From positions 67,075,076-67,139,075 of the forward strand of contig OY757019.1 of assembly GCA_963580285.1 (NCBI GenBank): 64,000 nt of DNA. Reading direction: 5' to 3'. Of the stretch, positions 56,218 to 64,000 are shown in pieces. The stretch comes from Lucinisca nassula. Taxonomy: Eukaryota > Mollusca > Bivalvia > Lucinida > Lucinidae. The stretch's first letter is position 1. Each line of letters opens with the position of its first letter. A model generated the notes under the pieces. That model searched no databases. It was not told where the DNA came from and saw only the letters and a list, made by a program, of their open reading frames with translations. A program made the translations under genes and the position numbers.

Positions 56218-56784
56218 TTCCTCTAAAGGGAACTGAGGGCAGCATGTAGGCCTAAAATCATATTGATGAGAAACATTTCTATGAAAATTTTGTCAAAATA
56301 TCTGCAAAGGCTTGGCAGTAAATGCCAATTTTCGAGTTTCCTCATTATAAGTCTATGGGAATAGCAACCAAACTAAAGAGCCAAATCTCATAAACAAGAG
56401 CTTAATCATGGCCCTGACTTGCTCACCTGATGAGTATTTTACAAATGAAAGACTAGGTACATGTATATAATAATTTCTTTAAACCATTTGGTACCACAAA
56501 CCCCAAAAAGGGAAACTGACAGACAGTGCAGGCCCAGATCATAGACTGTGACATCTGATAAGGTCCTACACTGATTGCTAAAATCAAGCCATTCTCCAAA
56601 CAAGTTCTGCAGAAAACACAACCCGACACCCTAAAATTTTGAATGGACTTGTGTTATATATATTAGATGGAAGATTCCATTTGGTACAAAAAAGGTTAAC
56701 ATCATACACACATTAATTACAATAAGTTTATCAGAAGCAGGGTGCTCTAGTTGTCACTGGTTTTCTTCCACCTTATATAGCTTT
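56218..56784. repeat. Repeat remnants, including a worn element head
   Basis: 56391-56425 resembles a head (caagagcttaatcatggccc, then tgactgctcacctg-like text). The rest shows no clear unit. A 60-codon reverse frame at 56439-56621 has no recognisable domain and is not called as a gene. Confidence 0.4.
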
Positions 56785-57084
56785 GATTTGAGTTGGTCGG
56801 TTGGTTGATTTGAGGTTTAACGTCCCCATCATCACTGTAAAGGTCATTTTGGAGATGTTGCTTCCAATTTTGTGGGACTTTTACCCGACATTGAGATGAA
56901 ATGACATCTCAAGCCCTGTTGCCCAATGAAACCAATAGGGTTTATTAGCACGGAAGGTCCGCCTCGCACCGCGGTTCCTGGACAGGCTTAGATCCTCTAA
57001 GCGGTTTACCAGTACTAGTGTGCTGGCCGGATTCAGCTCTGCATGGAAGCATCATGTAGCCCATATATTTCTTCAAGCCCCTTT
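56785..57084 (-). repeat. SINE-like element, reverse orientation, long copy
   Basis: Reverse complement of the element at 2880-3172: minus-strand ends near gacgttaaacctcaaatcaa with (CCAA)n-like tail; contains tcattgggcaacagggcttg and gtactggtaaaccgcttaga. The GC-rich block accgcggttcctggacaggc (56970-56990) is better preserved here than at 2880. Followed by a run of 19 G (57085-57103). Confidence 0.65.
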
Positions 57085-57103
57085 GGGGGGGGGGGGGGGG
57101 GGG

Positions 57104-57362
57104 AATGATGATTTGAGTAATTCCCAAGGAACATTTCTGTAATACTATTTCACAATCAGTCAAGCTGTTTAGGAGTATAAGTTATTTTAATGTTTTTATA
57201 TTTTTAGCTCTGGTGGCCAACATGTCTAGTGGAGCAAAAGTATTATTAGCTATTTTGTTTCAGGGTCACCCATGGAACATTCCTATGGTAGTATTTACTT
57301 TGAGAGAAAGAAAACTTTTAAAAGTTTCTATTTTAAGTTTTGACAGCCATCTTGTTCAAGAG
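57104..57362 (+). repeat. Decayed tandem units related to the core of element O
   Basis: tttttagctctggtggccaa, tcacccatggaacattccta and gacagccatcttgttca. No terminal structures. Broken by the SINE that follows. Confidence 0.5.
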
Positions 57363-57640
57363 AGACAGCCTCGATAGCTCAGTGGTTAGTGTGTTCGACT
57401 TATGGTCGAAAGGTTGTGGGTTAAAATCTGGTCACCACAGGCAAGGTGTGTTCTTGGGCAAGACACATTATGACAAGGCCCCACTCCACCCAGGTGTAAA
57501 ATGGGTAGCAGTGGTGTAAAAGTCACTGCCTCTCTCACGCATGTGTGTGGTAACATCCGGAATGAGTGTTCCAGAGTGATTCAATAAGCTTGGAGCTTTC
57601 ATCATAATCAAACTAAAATAAATTAGTACTAGAATTTGTT
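57363..57640 (+). repeat. tRNA-derived SINE
   Basis: The head folds as a tRNA: A box tagctcagtgg (57375-57385), anticodon arm ttcga-cttatgg-tcgaa (57393-57409), B box ggttaaaatct (57419-57429, three changes from GGTTCGAATCC). The body continues with gttcttgggcaagacacatt and ccactccacccaggtgtaaa, a central domain typical of invertebrate SINEs, and ends in caaactaaaataaatt. The weak B box and long non-tRNA body argue against a functional tRNA gene. The SINE superfamily is not certain. Confidence 0.75.
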
Positions 57641-58077
57641 TTTCTACAAAAAACAGATGTCTCCCCACTTTTTGACCTCTTAAGTATGACCTTGACCTGG
57701 GTCTTGTGTGCAACACATCATCTAATGAAGATGAACATTTCTGCAAAGTAACTTTAAAAAGTTCATAGAGAAATAAGAAAGTCATTGACCGTACACAAAA
57801 AAGCGCTTTTTTCACCTTTGACCTCTCAGTATGGCCTTGACCTTTGAGGTACAACACATGGTCTCGTGATGGTTAACATTTCTGCCAAGTAATTTCAGAA
57901 TCCATCAAAGAATAAGAAAGCTATTGACTGTACACAAAAAGGCCCCTTTTTGACATTTGACCTCTAGGTATGACCTTGACATTGGAGGTATGGACCTTGG
58001 TCTTGCACACGACTCATTGTCTAATGAAGGTGAACATTTCTGCAAGGTTACTTATAAAAAGTCCATCCATAAAGAAA
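57641..58077. repeat. ~150-bp units with TGACCTTGACC
   Basis: Two to three units like those at 27193-27868 (tttgacctctaggtatgacc, aacatttctgcaaagtaac, aaataagaaagtcattgacc), beginning with a worn head atgtctccccac. No hairpin end. Confidence 0.6.
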
Positions 58078-59757
58078 CAAGAGGACCAAGGTAGCTTGGT
58101 CCTGTATCGCTCACCTGAGCTAACAGATTCAAAGTTTAAGGAAGTGCCAACCTTTACTGAAGGTTTTATGGGAGGACATGGTTATGACAGGGTAAGCATT
58201 TTCTGATAATCAAGTAGAATGTAACTCTATGATAGACAGGCTGACCTTACTGGTTTTCAAACTCATTCAAGCTTTTATTCCTGGCTTGCTAAGAAGATTC
58301 GATCTAAACTGAAGTGGTATGGTGATGACAAGTTCAAAAACAAGAGTTTTCAAACTCCTCCAAGCTCTCTGCCTGACCTCCTTGTTTGTAAGTTTCATGA
58401 AGATCCGTTCAAAACTAAAGGGGGCAGCAGTGATGACGATGTCGAAAATAGGCATTTTCAGCAATCAAAGGCACGTCACTCTATGATAAATGTGCCTACT
58501 TGGCAGGTATTCGAACTCACCTGAGGTTTTATTCCCAGCCACCTTACATGTAAGTTTCAGAAAGATCCGATCAGACTTGGCCAGTATTCAAACTCATCCA
58601 AGATTTTATTCCCAGCCACCTCACATATAAGTTTCAGAAAGATCCGATCAAAACTGGCGGGGCTACGGTGATGACAAGGTCAAAATTTGGCATTTTTAGA
58701 CATCAAAGGGATGTTACTCTATAATAAATGAGCCGACTTGGCCAGTTTTCAAACTCATCCGAGGTTTCATCCCCAGCCACCTTACAAATAAGTTTCAGAA
58801 AAATCCGATCAAAACTGAAGGGGCTACAGTAATGACAAGGTCAAAAATCAACATTTTCAGCCATCAATGGGACATAATTCTACGATAAATGGGCTGACTT
58901 GGCCTGTTTTTAAACTCATCCAAGATTTTATCCCCAGCCACCTTACATATAAGTTTCAGAAAGATCCGATCAAAACTGAAGGGGCTATGGTGATGACATG
59001 GTCAAAAATCGGCATTTTCAGCAATCAAAGGGACTTAAATCAATGATAAATGGGCCAACTTGGCCGGTATTCAAACTCATTCTAGGATTTATCTCCAGTC
59101 ACCTTACATATAGGTTTCAGAAAGATTCGATCAAAACTGAAGGGGCTACGGTGATGACAAGGTAAATAAAAATTGAACTTTTCAGCCATCAAAGGGACAT
59201 AACTATATAGTTAATGGGGCAACTTGGCCGGTTTTCGAACTCATCCGAGGTTTTATCCCCAGCCACCATACATATAAGTTTCAGAAAGATCCGATCAAAA
59301 CTGAAGGGGCTACAGTGTTGACAAGGTCAAAAATCAACATTTTCAGCAATCAAAGGGACCTAACTCTATGATAAATAGGCCACCTTTGCCGATATGCGAA
59401 CTCATCCGAGGCTTTATCCCCAGCCACCTTGCATATATGTTTCAGAAAGATCCGATCAAAACTGAAAGGGCTACAGTGATGACAAGGTCAACAAGAAAAA
59501 TGCCTAATGGCATTATGGACGGGTTTTTGTGTGTGTGTGTGTGAGTGTGTCAAGGTCAAGGTCAAAAATGGGCTTTTCAGCAATCAAAGGGAGGTTACTC
59601 TGTGATAAATGGACCAACTTGGCTGGTTTTCGAACTCATCCGAGATTTAATCCCCAGCCACTTTACATATAAGTTTCAGAAAGAATTGATCAAAACTGAA
59701 AGGGCTACAGTGATGACAAGGTCAACAAGAAAAATGCCTAATGGCATTATGGACGGG

Positions 59758-59809
<52 letters not shown>

Positions 59810-59978
59810 GGGTAGGGGGGGGGGATTTTAGCAATTTTGAAAAAGGGTCACCTAATGAACATTTCTGTAAAATAATTTTGAAATCAGGCCATTATCCCAG
59901 GAGGAGATGTCGTTTAAAGAAATTGTTGACGGACGACGGACATCAACTCACCTTAAGCACTTCGTGCTCAGGTGAGCT
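58078..59978 (+). mobile_element. Hairpin element with ~160-bp 'ggctacagtgatgacaagg' units
   Basis: Head caagaggaccaaggtagctt with a 22-nt hairpin (AGGACCAAG/CTTGGTCCT) then gtatcgctcacctgagc; 3' hairpin ends at 59978 (CTCACCTTAAGCACTTCG ... CAGGTGAGCT). About nine units. Within it, a head-like motif aatgcctaatggcatt occurs twice (59490-59512 and 59722-59744), each followed by (GT)n; the second runs into a long G-tract (about 59794-59824). Confidence 0.7.
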
Positions 59979-60164
59979 AAAAAAAGAACGAAAAAAAAAA
60001 TAAAAAAAAATAAAAAAAAAATAAAATTCCATGCCTGTGCATGCATGTATGTATTACATGTATTACTAGCAACTATCAGGGGAGGAAGATAATAATTGTT
60101 CATATGTGTTTATGGAGAAGAAAAGAAAAATAAAGAAAAAAAAAGAATGAAAAAAGAAACAAAA
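59979..60164. repeat. A-rich low-complexity sequence
   Basis: (AAAAAAT)n and (GAAAAAA)n stretches around a short unique piece (gcatgcatgtatgtattaca). No gene seen. Confidence 0.6.
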
Positions 60165-61309
60165 ACTAGAGAAAGTGACCAGTGGGTCACGTATACCCCC
60201 GGCCAGCACCATACTCTGATATAGCTTTCAAGCTTGTATGCAATATGAATGAAGATGTCAAGAAGCTATAAGAATCTATAAATGTGCTTGTAAAAGCTAA
60301 ACTAAACATAAAATTTCTAAATGGACCAAGGGAGTGGGGGTATCAACGTTACTGAAGCAGCAGGGTGGGTTATGCATCAATGAAATCTTTGGACTGGTAT
60401 GCAACATCGATGCAAGTATGAATTGAATTTGTCTTAGAGTTTAGAACATACAGGCATCTATAAACTTTGTCATAAAACTTTAACCAAATGTAAAATTTCT
60501 AAGTCCATGACCTTGAGGTCCAGTGGGTGGGAGAAGGGACATACATCACAAAATGTTGGGACTGGTACACTGATTCAAGTATCAACTGAATTTGTCTTAG
60601 AGTTTAGAACATAATAGGCATCTATAAACTTTGTCATAAAACTTTAACCAAATGTAAAATTTCAAAGTCTGTGTCCTTGGCCTCAAGGTCACTGTGGGGG
60701 TGGGACATGCATCAATGAAATCTTAAGATCAGTATGTAGCTTCAGTGAAAGTATCAACTAAATCTATCAAAGGGTTCAAAAGATACAATCTCCTAGAAAC
60801 TTTGACACAAAACTTTAACCAAATGTAAAATTTCAAAGTCTGTGTCCTTGGCCTAAAGGTCACTGTGGGGGTGGGACATGCATCAATGAAATCTTAAGAT
60901 CAGTATGTAGCTTCAGTGAAAGTATCAACTAAATCTATCAAAGGGTTCAAAAGATACAATCTCCTAGAAACTTTGACGCAAAACTTTAACCAAATGTAAA
61001 ATTTCTAAGTCTGTGACCTTGACATCAAGGTCACTTTGTGGGGGTTGGGACATGCATCAATAAAATCTTTAGACCAGTATGTAACTTCAGTGTAAGTATC
61101 AACTAAATCTATCAAAGGGTTCAGAAGTTACAATCTCCTAGAAACTTTGACGCAAAACTTTAACCAAAATGTTAACAGACGGACGGATGGACGGACGGAA
61201 GGAAGGATGGACGGACGGACGGAAAACCGGACACACGGACAGACGGACGGACGAACGGCAGGACGAAAACTATATACCCCCATAGTATACTTCGTATACC
61301 GGGGGTATA
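60165..61309 (+). mobile_element. Hairpin element with ~170-180-bp units and (GGAC)n
   Basis: Head aactagagaaagtgaccagt with hairpin GACCAGTGGGTC and tag GTATACCCCCGGCC; 3' hairpin 61273-61308 (TATACCCCC ... CCGGGGGTATA). Units carry tagagtttagaacata, aaactttaaccaaatgtaaa and gtccttggcctcaaggtcac. Two consecutive units (60659-60832 and 60833-61002) are almost identical. A (GGAC)n microsatellite (about 61178-61262) precedes the hairpin. Confidence 0.75.
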
Positions 61310-61310
61310 A

Positions 61311-62734
61311 CAAGAGGGCCATGATGGCCCTGGATCGCTCACCTGATCCATAGAGTAACAAGTGGGCCCTAAGGAGGGCCATTATTGACCCCAAGGTTAT
61401 AATGCGCATAATCTTGAGGGAGGTCTAAAAAGGTGAGGCTTCATACCAAATATCAACAAAGGCTATAATTGTCCACTAGATGAAGCTCCATACCAAATAT
61501 CAAAGACATGGGCCTTGCAGTTTCAGAGAAGATTTTTAAAGATTTCCCTATATAAGTCTTTGTAAAACCAAAGGGTCTCGGGGCGGGGGCATTTTTGGTC
61601 CCAGGGCTATAATTTGAACAATCTTGATAGAGGTCCACTAGATGAAATTTCACACCAAATATCAAAGACCTAGGCCTTGTGGTTTCACAGAAGAAAATTT
61701 TAAAAGGTTTTCCCTATATAAGTCTATGTAAAACCAAAGGGCCCCGGGGCGGGGGCATTTTTGGCCCAAAGGCTATACTTTAAACAATCTTGGTAGAGGT
61801 CCACAAGATGAAGCTTCATACCAAATATCAAAGACCTGGGCCTTGCAGTTTCACAGAAGAAGATGTTTAAAGATTTTCCCTACATAAGCCTATGTCAAAC
61901 CAAAGGGCCCCGTGGCGGGGGCATTTTTGGCCCCAGCACTATAATTTCAACAATCTTGGTAGGGGTCCACTAGATGAAGCTGCATACCAAATAGCAAAGA
62001 CCTGGGCCTTGCGGTTTCAGAAGAAGATTTTTAAAGATTTTCCCAATATAAGCCCATTTAAAACCAAAGGGCCCCAGGCCGGGGGCATTTTTGGCCCCAG
62101 CACTATAATTTGAACAATCTTGGTAGGGGTCCACTAGATGAAGCTTCAGATCAAATATAAAAGACCTGGGCCTTGCGGTTTCAGAGAAGAAGATTTTTAC
62201 AGATTTTTCCTATATAAGCCCATGTAAAACCAAAGGGCCCCGGGGTGGGGGCATTTTTGGCCCCAGCACTATAATTTGAACAATCTTGGTAGGGGTCCAC
62301 TAGATGAAGCTTCATACCAAAAATCAAAGACCTGGGCCTTGTGATTTCAGAGAAGAAGATTTTTGAAGATGTTCCTATATAAAACCCATGTAAAACCAAA
62401 GGGCCCCGGGGCGGGGGCATTTTTGGCCCCAGCACTATAATTTGAACAATCTTGGTAGGGGTCCACCAGATGAAGCTTCATACCAAATATCAAAGACCTG
62501 GGACTTGCGGTTTCAGAGAAGAAGATTTTTTATGTTTTGGGTGAAAAAATCTATTTTTGGCTCCTGTGACCAATAAGTGCAACGGACCGGAACCATTTGA
62601 ACAACTTTGGAAGGGGACCACCTAAGGATCATTCCTGTGAAGTTTGGTCAAAATCTGATCAGTGGTTTAGGAGGAGATGTCGTTTGAAGAAATTGTTTAC
62701 GCAGGAATGACAGACAAAAAGTGATCCTAATATT
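61311..62734 (+). mobile_element. Type 1 hairpin element with truncated tail
   Basis: Head CAAGAGGGCCATGATGGCCC and ggatcgctcacctgatcc; about seven type 1 units. The tail ends at gacaaaaagtgatcc with no AGCTCACC hairpin, as at 6757 and 16864. It starts one base after the preceding hairpin element ends. Confidence 0.7.
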
Positions 62735-62739
62735 AAACA

Positions 62740-64000
62740 CAAGAGGGCCATGATGGCCCTGTATCGCTCACCTGATCCATGGAGTAACAAGTGGGCCCCG
62801 CGGAGGGCCATTATTGACCCTAAGGTTACAATGAGCATAATGTTGAGGGAGGTCTCAAATGGTGAAGCTTCATACCAAATATCAACAAAGGCTATAATTG
62901 TCCACTAGATGAAGCTCCATACCAAATATCAAAGACATGGGCCTTGCAGTTTCAGAGAAGAAGATTTTTAAAAATTTCCTTATATTAGTCTATGTAAAAC
63001 CAAAGGGTCTCGGGGCGGGGGCATTTTTGGCCCCAGGGCTATAATTTGAACAATCTTGATAGAGGTCCGCCAGATGAAATTTCACACCAAATATCAAAGA
63101 CCTAGGCCTTGTGGTTTCACAGAAGAAGATTTTTAAAGATTTTCCCTATATAAGTCTATGTAAAACCAAAGGGCATCGGGGTGGGGGCATTTTTGGCCTA
63201 AGGGCTATAATTTGAACAATCTTGGTAGAGGTCCACTAGCTGAAGCTTCATACCAAATATCAAATACCTAGGCCTTGTGGTTTCAGAGAAGATTTTTCAA
63301 AGATTATCTCTATGTAAGTCTATGTAAAACCAAATGGCCCCGGGGCGGGGGCATTTGTGGCCCGAGGGCTATAATTTGAACAATATTGGTAGAGGTCCAC
63401 TAGATGAAAATCCATACCAAAATATCAAAGACATGGGCCTTGCAGTTTCAGAGAAGAAGATTTTTAAATATTTCCCTAAATAAAAATGTAAAACAAAAGG
63501 GTCTCTCGGCGGGGGCATTTTTGGCCCAAGGGCTTCAATTTGAACAATCTTGATGGAGGTCCACTAGATGAAATTTCAAGCCAAATATCAAAGACCTAGG
63601 CCTTGTGGTTTCACAGAAGAAATTTTTTAAAGATTTTCCCTATATAAGTCTATGTAAAACCAAAGTGCCCAGAGGCAGGGCCATTTTTGGTCTCAGGGCT
63701 ATAATTTGAAAAATCTTTGTAGAGGTCCACTAGATGAAGCTTCATACCAAATATCGAAGACCTAGGCCTTGTGGTTTCAGAGAAGAAGATTTTTCAAGAT
63801 TTTCCCTATAAAAGTCTATGTAAAACCAAAGGCCCCGGAGCGGGGGCATTTTTGGCCCCAGGCTATAATTTGAACAATCTTGGTAGGGGTCCACAAGCTG
63901 AAGCTTCATACCAAATATCAAAGACCTGGGCCTTGCAGTTTCAGAGAAGAAGATTTTTAAAGATTTTCCATATAAGCCTATGTAAAACCAAAGGGTCCTG
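62740..64000 (+). mobile_element. Type 1 hairpin element, cut by the window end
   Basis: Head CAAGAGGGCCATGATGGCCC, then gtatcgctcacctgatcc, with about seven type 1 units reaching the window edge. The units alternate between 'gacatgggccttgcag' and 'gacctaggccttgtgg' variants, a higher-order pattern also seen at 8600-8800 and 61490-61690. Confidence 0.7.

Noticed and set aside
56425..56445. CTGATGAG on the plus strand as a fourth hammerhead
   Set aside because: No GAAA core, stem II or stem III follows. It is part of a worn gctcacctgat head motif.
56439..56621. Further COG8 exon upstream of the recognised exon
   Set aside because: The frame lacks any COG8 wording I can recognise and no convincing splice sites flank it.
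57367..57440. Functional tRNA gene
   Set aside because: The B box differs from consensus at three positions and the sequence continues into a SINE body with no tRNA 3' end or poly-T terminator.
61147..61353. RTDGRTEGRMDGRTE repeat protein
   Set aside because: It is the (GGAC)n microsatellite before a terminal hairpin read in frame.
5482..62435. Reverse-strand frames such as RPRSLIFGMKLHLVDPYQDCSNY repeats
   Set aside because: They are the type 1 unit read on the minus strand. Frames open and close with single-base indels, showing no selection on the protein.

Overview
The window looks like repeat-dense, non-coding DNA from an animal nuclear genome, most likely a bivalve mollusc. The reasons are: spliced eukaryotic coding sequence is reduced to one recognisable exon; almost everything else is tandem minisatellite inside elements with paired terminal hairpins and an (ACGG)n-like stretch before the 3' hairpin, the architecture described for bivalve 'pearl' elements and for Helentron-associated (HINE) elements; Penelope-like retroelement remains and hammerhead-ribozyme retrozymes, both known from bivalves, are also present. 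The species cannot be named from sequence alone. There are no bacterial genes, operons or CRISPR arrays, and I found no intact functional RNA gene apart from the ribozymes.

Layout. 1-2.8 kb: tandem arrays. 2.8-11.6 kb and 15.5-23 kb: chains of elements built from a ~166-bp 'type 1' core unit; a ~5.4-kb block (5424-10831) is duplicated at 15531-20943. 11.6-15.5 kb: an element of ~166-bp 'type 2' units. 23-31.7 kb: arrays rich in nuclear-receptor half-sites (AGGTCA/TGACCT), with a dead Penelope-like copy at 24.1-25.6 kb. 32-38.5 kb: one element interrupted by a tandem Penelope-like insertion (32.2-35.5 kb) and by a second hairpin element. 38.5-41.3 kb: two more elements. 41.3-54.8 kb: a four-level nest (element S contains K, which contains L in reverse, which contains a TA-flanked inverted-repeat transposon). 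55.46-55.70 kb: an exon of COG8 on the minus strand, the only host gene sequence recognised. 56-64 kb: decayed arrays, a tRNA-derived SINE, a SINE-like element and further hairpin elements, the last running off the window.

The most interesting content is not protein coding. (1) Three complete type I hammerhead ribozymes on the minus strand (4522-4567, 9081-9126, 21225-21270) sit in ~260-nt and ~454-nt retrozyme-like units present as partial head-to-tail dimers. (2) In five hairpin-element families the motif near the 5' end is the reverse complement of the right arm of that family's own 3' hairpin, and it co-varies between families, pointing to a matched end-recognition system. (3) Four AGGTCA half-sites are packed into 26 bp and repeated every ~140 bp. 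(4) Paralogous empty sites inside the window give insertion boundaries and relative ages.

Nearly all open reading frames are by-products of the tandem units. The only coding sequences supported are the COG8 exon and three broken Penelope-like reverse transcriptases. Family names (HINE/pearl, retrozyme, pogo-like, SINE) are inferred from structure and remembered family features, not from a database search.
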